Part shown: positions 21,068 through 30,341 of the stretch, piece by piece
How the letters are laid out: the number at the start of each line of letters is the position of its first letter
Position numbering within the stretch: position 1 is the first letter of the stretch
Source: Sphingobacteriales bacterium
GTDB lineage: Bacteria; Bacteroidota; Bacteroidia; Chitinophagales; UBA2359
Length of the DNA: 64,000 nucleotides
Assembly (NCBI GenBank): GCA_016711295.1
Contig: JADJTE010000012.1
Coordinates: 62,001-126,000, forward strand
Reading direction: 5' to 3'
Made by a program: the position numbers and the translations under genes
The notes under the pieces: model-generated
The model's input: the letters and a program-made list of their open reading frames with translations, nothing else
Database searches by the model: none
Told to the model about the DNA's origin: nothing

Positions 21068-21250
21068 TTGGGGTAATAAATGATGTAGGGCAACGGCAAT
21101 GCGAATAAGTATTTAAATAAGTATTTTGTTCAATAACAATAACGCAAATTAAAACTGCTTAACGTGCAGTTCGACCGTCTTGCGTAGTATTATTTTATTG
21201 CCAATTATTGGGCACAGAAGCACCCATACGCGCTATTTTTTTCTTATTTT

Positions 21251-22189
21251 ATGACAACAACAGCTATTATAGCATACAGTATAGTAATACCCGTCTATAA
21301 CGCCGAAGCTACTTTGGCCACTTTATTAGCGCGTATCCAAGCAGTGATGGACCCCTTATCAGTGCCTTACGAGGTTATTTTTGTCGAAGACCGCGGCGGC
21401 GATAATAGCTGGGAACTCATACGGGATTTATACGAGCAATATCCGCAAATAGTTTGCGGTGTGCGATTGTCGCGCAATTTTGGTCAGCACGCTGCTACTT
21501 TATGCGGCTTGCATATTGCTACGGGCGAATGGGTGATTACCTTAGACGACGACTTGCAATTGCCGCCCGAAGCCATACCCCAACTGATAGACCGCCAACG
21601 CGATACCCAAGCCGATTGCGTATATGGCATATATACCGAAAGTCATCAACCATTTATCCGCAAAATGGGCAGCCGTCTGATGCAATATGTGATGCGCCAA
21701 ACCTTTGCTTGTAGTGTAGATGTATCATCGTTCAGGTTATTGCGGCGCGAGTTGGTACAAAAGATGTTGCGTCACCGTCAGGGATTGCTGTTTTTAGATG
21801 GGCTTATTGGGTGGCATACGCAAGACGTGGCAGCGGCAACCGTCACGCGCCAAAAGCGGCAATACGGACAGTCGGGCTATAACCTTTGGTCTTTGGCGGC
21901 TTTGCTGCTTCATCTAATCTTTAATTATACCCTGTTTCCTTTACGCATAGCCTTTGGTTTGGGTTGCCTTAGCTTGGGTTTGGGCATAGCATTTTACTTG
22001 CGTTGGTTGCCTATTCCTTTGGGCAAAGGTTTGTCTATTACGCAAGCCCTCGTAGGGTCGGTTTGGATAGTGGGCGGTTTGTTGGGCATATCAATAGCTA
22101 TTGCCGTGGCGTATTTGCTGCGCATTTATGTAACAGTGCAGCAGAAACCCCTTTTTTCGGTGCGCGAAACGCTACCACCAAGCGAATGA
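21251..22189 (+). CDS. GT2 family glycosyltransferase, membrane-anchored (GtrB/DPM1-like)
   Basis: 312 residues. A GT-A domain starts SIVIPVYNAEATL, with EVIFVEDRGGDNSW, RNFGQHAA and the metal-binding DDDLQLP (99-105). The C-terminal third has two hydrophobic spans (about 222-247 and 262-290), as in GtrB/ArnC/polyprenyl-phosphate glycosyltransferases. It likely transfers a sugar to undecaprenyl phosphate at the inner membrane. It is intact and neighbours the divergent sugar aminotransferase gene. Confidence 0.85.
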   Translation: MTTTAIIAYSIVIPVYNAEATLATLLARIQAVMDPLSVPYEVIFVEDRGGDNSWELIRDLYEQYPQIVCGVRLSRNFGQHAATLCGLHIATGEWVITLDDDLQLPPEAIPQLIDRQRDTQADCVYGIYTESHQPFIRKMGSRLMQYVMRQTFACSVDVSSFRLLRRELVQKMLRHRQGLLFLDGLIGWHTQDVAAATVTRQKRQYGQSGYNLWSLAALLLHLIFNYTLFPLRIAFGLGCLSLGLGIAFYLRWLPIPLGKGLSITQALVGSVWIVGGLLGISIAIAVAYLLRIYVTVQQKPLFSVRETLPPSE

Positions 22190-22240
22190 GCGAAAAAAAA
22201 TAGCGAAATTGCGGGTAGCATGGCTATTTATTAGTTGATG

Positions 22241-22690
22241 CTATTGTTTGGAGTTGCCATTGTCCATTCGTTTTCTAGATACAGCAAGCCAAGCATAATA
22301 GGCAGTATCAAGTCTATTATTTTCGTTTTTTTGCTTAGTAATCACTATTTTATTCACTACGGTTGTTGCCATAGTAGCATCGTCAGAAAAGCTAAAAATG
22401 GGCGCACTTATGTCGTCCCATTTTACGAACTCTACTGCGTCAAAGTAAGATTGAAACTTTTTAATGCTTTCTTCCTTGCTTGGCTTTTTTATAGCACCGC
22501 GATTTATTTCTATAAAGTCAGGTCCGCTATCGCCCATCAACAGAAAAGCATCTTTTTCTAAGTGTGCTTTTTGTTGTTTGTTATGAAGTGTCATAATTGC
22601 TTGTTTTTCTTGTTCAAAATTGGGTTTATTTTGGCAAGATTGCAATATAAGAAGTGCGAAAATAGTGAGAAAAACAATTTTCATGTTCAT
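22241..22690 (-). CDS. Small lipoprotein with NTF2/SnoaL-like domain
   Basis: 149 residues. The signal MKIVFLTIFALLILQSC has an SPII lipobox. The mature part (EQEKQAIMTLHNKQQKAHLEKDAFLLMGDSGPDFIEINRGAI) follows the pattern of DUF4440/NTF2-like proteins: an N-terminal helix pair, then a strand with D-x-F-I-E-I. These often bind small ligands or act as immunity-type proteins; no specific role can be given. It is intact and lies 33 bases downstream of corA on the same strand. Confidence 0.65.
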   Translation of the reverse strand: MNMKIVFLTIFALLILQSCQNKPNFEQEKQAIMTLHNKQQKAHLEKDAFLLMGDSGPDFIEINRGAIKKPSKEESIKKFQSYFDAVEFVKWDDISAPIFSFSDDATMATTVVNKIVITKQKNENNRLDTAYYAWLAVSRKRMDNGNSKQ

Positions 22691-22723
22691 TCTTGGCTGT
22701 ATTTGGATAAAAACATTGACCCC

Positions 22724-23800
22724 TCATAGCCACTTCTTGCGTTTGACATACCAGAGAATGCCAAAAGCTATGAAAAACATGACTATCAATACACCAAAAT
22801 AGCCATAAGCCCATTTTAGTTCGGGCATGTGCTCGAAGTTCATGCCATAAACCCCTGCGATAAACGTAAGTGGTATAAAAATGCTCGACATGATGGTCAG
22901 TATTTTCATGATGCTATTCATACGGTGGCTGGTGCCCGACAAATATAAGTCTATCATAGTAGAGGTAATATCCCTAAAATTTTCGATGCTCTCTATCACC
23001 TGCACTGTATGGTCATACACATCGCGGATATACCATTTTGTGTTTGGGGTCATCAACCTCGATTCGTTGCGGTCTAAGGTAGCTATGACCTCGCGCAGCG
23101 GATATACCGAGCGTCTGATGCGGTTAATTTCTTTTTTGAGCCAATAAATATCGGTAAGCAATTTTTCATCAGAATTGTTCAGTAGCTGCTCTTCTAAATC
23201 TTCGATGCGGCTGCTGAGGCGTTCCATGATGATGAAATAATTATCGACAATCGTATCGAGCAAGGCATACAGCAAATAGTCGGTGCCATTGAGGCGCAAC
23301 GCGCTATTATCTAATTGTAAGCGGGTGCGCACAAAGTCAAAAGTATCGCCAGGAGCTTCTTGAAAAGAAAGTAAAAAATTGTTCCCCAACAAAAAACTAA
23401 CTTGCTCTATCTCTAACTCGTCGCTGCCCTTAGGGTAATGCAACATTTTAACTACCACATATACATAATTACCGTATTCATCTAATTTAGGACGCTGGTG
23501 GGTGTTGAGTATATCCTCTAAGGTAAGCGAGCTAATGCCAAATGTTTTGCCAATGCGCTCTACCAAAGCCGTATCGTGCAAGCCATCTATATTGAGCCAA
23601 GTAATACCCGGTTTGCTGCGGTTTCCGATTATTTTCTCGATGCCAATGCCTTGCTGTTGTTCGCAATGTTGCGCATTGTAGTAAAAAGCACTAATATAGG
23701 CAGTATCGGTTTTGGGTTCGCCAATATACACTAAGCTACCCGGGCGGCATACCTATTTTAGACGAAACGCGCCGCTTATTTTGGACGAATGATTGCGCAT
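22724..23800 (-). CDS. corA: CorA-type magnesium/cobalt transporter (N-terminal frameshifts)
   Basis: The C-terminus has two membrane spans with the family-defining YGMNF loop (FIAGVYGMNFEHMPELKW) and a KRKKWL tail. The cytoplasmic part has TWLNIDG, GISSLTLEDILNTHQRPKLDEYGNY and the long stalk helix. The main frame opens at 23731. In the family the preceding residues are G(M/L)PPGSLVYIGEPKT, and that peptide is encoded here across two single-base breaks (23735-23760: GGG for GG and AAAA for AAAAA). This moves the start to the ATG at 23800 (MRNHSSKIS). A -7 element lies 33 bases further upstream. Pentameric channel in the inner membrane for Mg2+ uptake. Confidence 0.88.
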
Positions 23801-23832
23801 AATCAGAAATGAACAGTATGGATATATGCCTG

Positions 23833-23840
23833 CAAAGGTA
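23833..23840 (-). promoter_or_regulatory. -7 element upstream of corA
   Basis: TACCTTTG on the minus strand, 33 bases before the corrected corA start at 23800. No -33 TTTG at the usual spacing. Confidence 0.45.
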
Positions 23841-23922
23841 AGACAATTTTTGTTCGGGTATTGGGTTCGAAAAAAATAATCGGTCGCTTTAAAAACGGAA
23901 GGCTATCCTTACATTTATTGCA

Positions 23923-23930
23923 TACCTTTG
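23923..23930 (+). promoter_or_regulatory. -7-like element pointing rightward, separated from its gene by a MITE
   Basis: TACCTTTG fits the -7 consensus. Downstream there is no gene until 24319, and MITE copy A5 (23995-24128) lies between. If this was the promoter of the GIY-YIG gene, the element was inserted in its leader. Confidence 0.35.
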
Positions 23931-23994
23931 CAGCAAAGATTATGCCTACGAACTGCCCCTCAATAGATACAGTCCGCCCATACCTAAACAAAAC

Positions 23995-24128
23995 GTAACT
24001 ATTTTGGGTATAGGGTTTTTTGGGTATGGGGTTTTGGGCAATACTTATCTAATAATGCCTGAAATCATTGCATATTCGATTAGAAATAGTTATTCTTGCG
24101 AGCTGCTCCTACAAGGCTAAATAGTTAT
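23995..24128 (+). repeat. GTAACTATTTAG MITE-like repeat, copy A5
   Basis: GTAACTATTTTGGG left end and GGCTAAATAGTTAT right end, with the full-length family interior including GATTAGAAATAGTTATTCTTG and CTCCTACAAGG. No flanking duplication is seen. Confidence 0.75.
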
Positions 24129-24318
24129 GATAAAAAAGCATTGAAAAAGCGTTAATTTTGAGTTTGCAAACCTTCTAAAACGCACTTCAACGCTTAATAG
24201 AAGTAAGCTTTCGCGCTGTATATCGCCAATCATCAAAATTAAATCGAAGGAACATCGATTTGCGCACAAAAATAAGCCAACTGTATATTTATAAAAACCT
24301 CATCTACACCGCTTTGTT

Positions 24319-25831
24319 TTGTTTACTGTATTAGATATTGCCTATACGGGCGGCAACTACCGCCGCGATAGCATCGTTGAGATAGCCCTACTGCGCCACG
24401 ACGGACAACGCATTACCGACGAGTGGTATTCGACCATCCGCCCTACGCAAAGAATTATCCGACTTTGTATTGGCGATGCTGCACCTACCCCGCCACCAAA
24501 TAGAACGTGCCCCCGATTTTGCTACGCTTGCACCCTATATAGCCGATTTCTGCTCCAATACGATATTGGTCGGCATACAAATACGCTTGCTATATGCCTT
24601 ATTGCTACAAGCCTATCGGACAAGCGACTATAAATTTAAACATAAACAAATATGTTTATCTAAACTAATTGCTCAAAAATTTGGTACGCTCCCCGAAATG
24701 ACATTAAGCGGCGTTTGTAACCATTACCATATACCATTCGACAACCATTATACGCTATTGCAGCGCACTCGTAGCATAGCCGCCGTATTTGAACACCTCT
24801 ATTTAGCACAACAGCCCCAGCTTGACAAGCGCCTCATCAGACAAACGACTGCTACGGTCAAATATCCGGCTCAACTACCCGCCGACAAAATCGACTCTTT
24901 GCCCAATGCCGTAGGAGTCTATTATTTTAGCGGCAAACGCGGGCAAATGCTCTATCTGGGCAAAAGCAACGACATCAAAAAGCGCGTGATGACCCATTTT
25001 GCAGACGACCTACATTCGGCAGACAAACGCCAGCTCAAACGCGAGGTATGCGATATTCAATATCGCCTCACGGGCAGCGAATTGGTTGCCCTGCTCTTAG
25101 AGTCAGACGAGATTAAGCGGTATATGCCCGCTTTTAATCGCGCCCAACGCCGCAAAGTATATACTCATGCCATCTATGGCTATACCGACGACGACGGCTA
25201 TGCCTGCCTGCGCCCAAGCCCCTTGTTAGCACCGCCCGACGAACCCATCGTCCGATTTGCGTCTAAGTGGCAGGCAGTCAGTTTCCTATGGTATGCCGCA
25301 GCCCGCTACCAGCTCGACCCACAACGTTGCGGCATCGCTACCTACGAAAGATGGCTACTACACCAATACCCACATAGCTCCGCCCATACAGATACACCAA
25401 ATGCTGATGAACAAGCAATTGCCGATACTACGATGCCCAACAATTTGCCTGACGCTCTTAGCAAGCACGCAGCTACCGCTATAAACGACAGCCTTAGCAC
25501 AACAAGTAGTGAACCCCAAAGCGTCTACGAATATATAGCTACCGACCCCGCCACCTATAACGAGCGAGTAGCGCAATTGGTAGCGCATTATAGCTATCCG
25601 CACCCCAATATGCTCATCATAGATAAGGGGCGTAATGCCGACGAGTGCGCCGTTGTATGGATAGATGCCAACCAATACAAAGGCTATGCCTACCTTCCTC
25701 ACGAGCGCGTGGGTGTCATGTCCTGCTTAGAAAACTACTTGATACCCATGCGCGAAAATCCCGACGTGCAGAGCATCATCAGGGCTTATTTGCGCCGCCA
25801 TACCGATAAGTTGCGCATCATAGTATTATAG
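24319..25831 (+). CDS. Exonuclease-fold (DnaQ-like, degenerate) plus GIY-YIG nuclease protein
   Basis: The N-terminal part reads FTVLDIAYTGGNYRRDSIVEIALLRHDG, a DnaQ/RNase T-fold start in which the catalytic DxE is D-I-A. The later Exo III site (normally HNxxFDxxF) reads GIQIRLLYALL, so the exonuclease residues look lost. After a frameshift near 24470 (24319 and 24470 frames) comes a GIY-YIG domain with NAVGVYYFSG, MLYLGKSNDIKKRV and the Glu region, as in UvrC/Cho proteins. About 250 further residues follow. Such DnaQ-GIY-YIG fusions are known in Bacteroidota and are thought to act in DNA repair. The start is TTG at 24319; no in-frame ATG lies upstream before a stop. Confidence 0.7.
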
Positions 25832-25855
25832 CTATTCGGGATAAAACAGCAAATG

Positions 25856-26958
25856 CTAATTATCTTCGCCCAAGAGCGGAGCAGCCCAGCCTTCATTAAG
25901 CGGTGTATGCCTAAAATGCAGTGGGTTTTTTATGCCCACAGCCTCGCCGTATTGCGGGTGGGTATGGGTTTGCCATAAGCCGCCTTTCGCCCTAAAATGA
26001 GCATCGCCAACCACTTCGGATAAATCGTTGACGGGGGTCAGACAAATATCGTGCTGAACTGCCAAATCTAACCAATAAGCACGGGGTTGGGTCGCAAATA
26101 GTGCATCTAATTCGGATTTCATGCCCTCTGTTTCGGGCATACCCGGAATAATGCGATTTTGCCAATCATCGCGCTGCAATATTCGGCAAAAGTTAGACCA
26201 GAATTTAGGTTCTAAGGCAGCTAAGGCAATATATTTGCCATCGGCGCAGCAATAGACATTATAATTGGGCAACAAACCCGACAAAACACCCTTGCCGCGC
26301 TGGGGTACAAGCCCCGTAGCAGCATATTCGGCAAATGGCAGCGATAATAAGGGCATCAGCGCATCTAACATACTCACCTGTACGTGGTCGCCGCGCCCGC
26401 TTTGTTGGCGTTGATATAATGCCAACAAACAAGCATTAGCAGCCATATAAGAACCCGCCGCAATGTCGGCAATTTGTACGCCAGGAATGCTCGGCATTGA
26501 TTCGGCTTGCCCGCACAAATCGAGCAATCCCGAACGCGCTATATAGTTGAGGTCGTGTCCTGCTTGACGGCTATATGGGCTTTGGTCGCCATAGCCCGTA
26601 ACAGATACGACTATTATCCGCGAATTAATATTGGACAAGGTATCGTAATCGATGCCCAAGCGGTGCAATACGCCTGGACGAAACGATTCTATGACTATAT
26701 CTGCTGTTTGGCAATAGCCCAAAAGCGTTGTTTATCTATATCGCGACGCAAATCGAGGGTGATGCTTCGTTTAGAGCGATTGAGTGCCGTATAGTAAGCA
26801 GACTGCCCACCCGCAGTATAGGGCGGATAAAAACGCACTTCGTCAGGGCTGTCGGGGTCTTCAATTTTGAGTACGTCAGCTCCCCAATCGGCGAGCAGCA
26901 TAGTAGCCAAGGGACCGGGCAGCAAGCGCGTGAGGTCTAATATCTGAACGCCTAACAA
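25856..26958 (-). CDS. CaiB/BaiF-type CoA transferase (class III), one frameshift
   Basis: The N-terminal GVQILDLTRLLPGPLATMLLADWGADVLKIEDP is the hallmark of class III CoA transferases and alpha-methylacyl-CoA racemases. The continuing frame has TADIVIESFRPGVLHRLGIDYDTL, ISVTGYG-type GYGDQSPYS, AGHDLNYIARSG and the GRGDHVQVSMLDALMPL segment typical of the family. The break at about 26708 (four T's where five restore DKQRFLGYCQTADIV) is a homopolymer indel. It probably activates or racemises an acyl-CoA; the exact substrate is unclear. AMACR-like is plausible from AGHDLNYIA. Total about 367 residues, normal for the family. Confidence 0.85.
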
Positions 26959-27081
26959 AGGGATCGGCAGTAGGGCGGCGGCGTTCTGGCTCAGGTGCTA
27001 AGGGCATCATAGGTGTTTTCGGAGGAAAATGCTTGGTTTGGGCAGTACAAAGTAGCTCGTAGTTGCTTGTGTTGCTTGCCG

Positions 27082-27777
27082 CTATTGCCCCACTTGTTGG
27101 CAGATTTGGCACATATAATCCGTCATAGCTGCTCCCCACTTGGGTTGTATATCCTTGGGGGCAGAAGGGTGCAATTGGTATTTCTGAGCGGCAGTTCGGG
27201 CAAGTGGGCAGGCTTTGCCCAGCCCGCCGCCTTGCGATTCGGTGGCAAAAAACAGATTTTGGGCTTGCAAATAGTAAGCACGAGGATTATTGGGGTCTAT
27301 TTTCTGCACTTCTTCGAGGGTCAAAACCGCCATAGTGCCGTATTCCTCCATGCGGTTTAGAGGGTCTATGGCTGTGCGAATCATATAGTTATATGCCTGC
27401 ACGACCATCAATTCAGGATTACGTGTATCAATACGCAAGGCTATATCGATATAGGTTTGGGCTTGGTCGAGCCAAGCATCGCGCTCGGTCGAACTCTTTT
27501 CGATAAACGCCATTGTCACATAACAATAAGCCGCGTAGTAGGGCGGTAGCCAATCAGCAGGGCGTTCTTCGGTCATGTGTTCAAAAAAAGCGGCAGCTTG
27601 CGACAGTTCGTTTGCACTCATAGCTTTGTCCATAATGCCTATACCTACCAACATATTGGCAGTATAGGGGTCATCGTTGGGCATAGCGGCACTATTGTTG
27701 TCAATTTCTTGGGCTAAGGCAGTCATTGTACTTATGCTCCATAGCCAAGTAAGAAGTAGCAATGCGGTGGATTTCAT
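27082..27777 (-). CDS. Periplasmic TPR-like protein
   Basis: The frame is open from 27909, but the likely start is the Met at 27777, where MKSTALLLLTWLWSISTMTALAQ forms a signal peptide. The mature ~210 residues contain TPR-like helical pairs (AAAFFEHMTEERPADWLPPYYAAYCY; AQTYIDIALRIDTRNPELMVVQAYNYM; VQKIDPNNPRAYYLQAQNLFF). This pattern is common in Bacteroidota exported proteins of unknown role. It is intact and divergently arranged with engB. Confidence 0.7.
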   Translation of the reverse strand: MKSTALLLLTWLWSISTMTALAQEIDNNSAAMPNDDPYTANMLVGIGIMDKAMSANELSQAAAFFEHMTEERPADWLPPYYAAYCYVTMAFIEKSSTERDAWLDQAQTYIDIALRIDTRNPELMVVQAYNYMIRTAIDPLNRMEEYGTMAVLTLEEVQKIDPNNPRAYYLQAQNLFFATESQGGGLGKACPLARTAAQKYQLHPSAPKDIQPKWGAAMTDYMCQICQQVGQ

Positions 27778-27929
27778 CGTCAATTGGGTTTTGGGGAGTA
27801 ACTGGGTAGGTAGAGCGTGATTTGTTTTCAGTGATTCAAAACCAATGAGCGGGGCATGCTTGGGGCAGCGTTTATCGCAATTGCCATGTATTTTGAATGG
27901 TTTATTCATGTAACAAGCGCATCACGCCG

Positions 27930-28595
27930 ATGGAAAAAATACCACCAAGTCATGCCAACCAACCTACGCCGCCCGTAAAGCCGCAAGAGCAGCGAGGCAT
28001 GATAATCAAATATGCCAATTTTTTGGGTAGCTTTACTACCATAGCACAATGCCCGCCTCCCGCCAAACCCGAATATGCATTTATCGGACGCTCTAATGTA
28101 GGTAAATCTTCGTTGATTAATATGCTTACCGGGCGCAATTCGCTGGCGCACGTATCGCATACGCCAGGCAAAACCCAAACCCTCAATTTTTATCACATCA
28201 ACGAATCGTGGTATTTGGTCGATTTGCCGGGCTATGGATTTGCCAAGGTATCGAAAACCAAACGACAAGAATTTGAACAGATGCTGCGCCGCTATTTGCA
28301 AAAACGCGAAAATCTGCAATGCGTATTTTTGCTCATCGATTCGCGCATTCCGCCGCAACAAAGCGATTTGGATTTTGCCAATTGGCTCGGCGAAATGATG
28401 ATTCCGTTTGTATTCGTATTTACTAAAACCGATGACAGAGCCTTTAAGCCCGCCAATATCGACAATTTTAAGCAGGCGTTGCTAGAAACTTGGAACGAAA
28501 TGCCGCAATATTTCATCACTTCGTCTCGTAGAACGACAGGTAAAGCCGAATTATTGTCGTTTATCAACGGATTAAACAAACAATTTGCGCCTTAA
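27930..28595 (+). CDS. engB: Ribosome biogenesis GTP-binding protein EngB (YihA/YsxC)
   Basis: Small TRAFAC GTPase needed for late 50S assembly. G1 GRSNVGKSS, G2/G3 TPGKTQTLNFY and LVDLPGYGFA, G4 TKTD and G5 TSSRR are all present, and the total length (about 221 or 198 residues) fits the family. Possible starts are 27930 (MEKIPPSH) or the Met at 27999 (MIIKYANFLGSF), where family similarity begins. The Pro/Gln-rich stretch between them is unusual but in frame. The gene is intact. Confidence 0.93.
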   Translation: MEKIPPSHANQPTPPVKPQEQRGMIIKYANFLGSFTTIAQCPPPAKPEYAFIGRSNVGKSSLINMLTGRNSLAHVSHTPGKTQTLNFYHINESWYLVDLPGYGFAKVSKTKRQEFEQMLRRYLQKRENLQCVFLLIDSRIPPQQSDLDFANWLGEMMIPFVFVFTKTDDRAFKPANIDNFKQALLETWNEMPQYFITSSRRTTGKAELLSFINGLNKQFAP

Positions 28596-28675
28596 CATTC
28601 ACGCCAATCTTCTTTTGCCCAAATCGTAGGGCATCAATTAGTAGGTTTAATGTTGTAGTATATATTTATCGACTC

Positions 28676-30018
28676 TTAGGGCGTACTTAGGTAGGGCAAT
28701 AGTTTTTGCCATTGTTTGTTATCAATTACGCCTACCTTTTTGACATCGGTAGGATGGGCAAATTTGCCGTGTTGCTTGCGGTATTTGACAATAATGGCGG
28801 CTGTTTTGCTGTCTATATAAGGGTGCTTGCTCAGTTCTTCTTGCGTAGCAATATTGATATTGATAGGGCGCAGGCTACTGGCGTTCGGATTGAGCAAATT
28901 GCCTTTTATGGCGGCAAAAGTTTCGGGGTCTAAACCGCGTGTTTCGCCCACTTGTTCGATGTTTGCAAAGCCACCCAAGGCATCGCGAAAGCGCACAATA
29001 CTTTTGGCACGACTGCTGCCTATACCCGGTAATTGCTGCCACGCGATAGTGTCGGCAGCATTAATGTCAATTTTAGCATTGGGATTTTTGCGTATTTTGC
29101 TCGCCGCATCTTTGGGAGTTTTGGTCTCGGAACTGTTTTGTTTATTGGCTAAGTCGTCAGTAGATTGTGGTTCGGTGGCTACTATTTGCTCCGATGCCGT
29201 TTCGTACAGCGCAATATCGCCGCTCTGCACACCATCAGTGCCTGTTTGGGCGGCGGTAGTAGTTTCGGGCAGTTGTATATAGGGTTCTAAGTGCTTATAA
29301 TCGGCTTCGGTCATGCCGTATATCTTTTTTAGGTCTTCTTTTCGCCCAAATCGTCCTCCTTTTTCGAGATAATTGACTATGGTATGGCTCAATTTGGGCG
29401 ATAATCCCAATTGAACGCCTTGCTCGTAGGTCAGTTGGTTGGGGTCGAAGGCAAAAGCTTGGGCGGCGGTAGTAGTTTCGGGCAGTTGTATATAGGGTTC
29501 TAAGCGTTTATAATCGGCTTCGGTCATGCCGTATATCTTTTTTAGGTCTTCTTTTCGCCCAAATCGTCCTCCTTTTTCGAGGTAATTGACTATGGTATGG
29601 CTCAATTTGGGCGACAATCCCAATTGAACGCCTTGCTCGTAGGTCAGTTGGTTGGGGTCGAAGGCAAAAGCTTGGGCGGTAGTAGTAGTTTCAGCCTCGC
29701 GGTCAAAATTTTGGTAGCGGCGGCGGCGTGGCTCGTATTCGCGGTCGTAGTAGCCATTTTCGGCAAATGACGTATAGCGGCGGTATTGTTTGCGGCTCTC
29801 TGCCCATTCTTGTTGGGCATCGGCTTGTTGTTCGGTGAGTTGCTGCCTAAATTTGGCTAAATCTTGGCTGAATGCGTCAAAGTTTTCTGGCGGTCGAGTT
29901 AAGTAAATCGGAAAAATTGAGGTAAAATTAATAGCAATATCAATACGCCACACAAAACGATAATGCCCTTTCGGTCGGTAGCCGAAAAGGTAAAATAGGT
30001 TTTGAGTGCATTTTTCAT
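28676..30018 (-). CDS. ComEA-like helix-hairpin-helix protein with duplicated module
   Basis: The N-terminus from ATG 30018 (MKNALKTYFTFSATDRKGIIVLCGVLILLLILPQFF) is a single membrane anchor typical of Bacteroidota ComEA-like proteins. A frameshift near 29910 joins it to the main frame. After a charged coiled stretch come four (HhH)2/ComEA-like modules. The first two (FDPNQLTYEQGVQLGLSPKL, then GRKEDLKKIYGM) are nearly identical copies. The last two carry IDINAADTIAWQQLPGIGSSRAKSIVRFR and ININIATQEELSKHPYIDSKTA. ComEA proteins bind DNA in the periplasm during uptake. A DNA-binding role is inferred; competence is not shown. Confidence 0.8.
29248..29673 (-). repeat. Tandem duplication of a 213-bp HhH module
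   Basis: Units starting at 29248 and 29461 are 213 bp (71 codons) each and differ at only a few positions, including a single codon change seen as YKHLEPY versus YKRLEPY. In-frame, so it duplicates one complete helix-hairpin-helix module in the ComEA-like gene. Confidence 0.85.
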
Positions 30019-30191
30019 GGTTTGGTGTGGGTTAGTAGCGGCGTTATGCGTAGTGTCTGATGGAGGTTATTCGGTATTTGATAGCTTTGCAAAACGCTGT
30101 GCGCAAAGGCTAAGATATTATAGTCATGTTAGACAGAAATGCTTGTAGGGCAAGAAAATGTACTCGCATAACATTGCCTATTTGCTATCGC

Positions 30192-30199
30192 ACAAAGAT
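30192..30199 (-). promoter_or_regulatory. -7 element upstream of the ComEA-like gene
   Basis: TATCTTTG on the minus strand fits TANNTTTG and lies about 175 bases before the corrected start at 30018. The leader (30019-30341) otherwise has no gene and no obvious structure. Confidence 0.35.
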
Positions 30200-30341
30200 A
30201 AGACAAAAAAACACTACTTTGTTCTTGCGCATTTAAAAAAACGGTTTTTGGGCAAATGCTAAAAACTGTGTTATTGACTATATGCAGCAAGCAAAGATTG
30301 TTGGATTGCTAAATCGCTCAAAGTAGCGTAATTTTTGCCCC

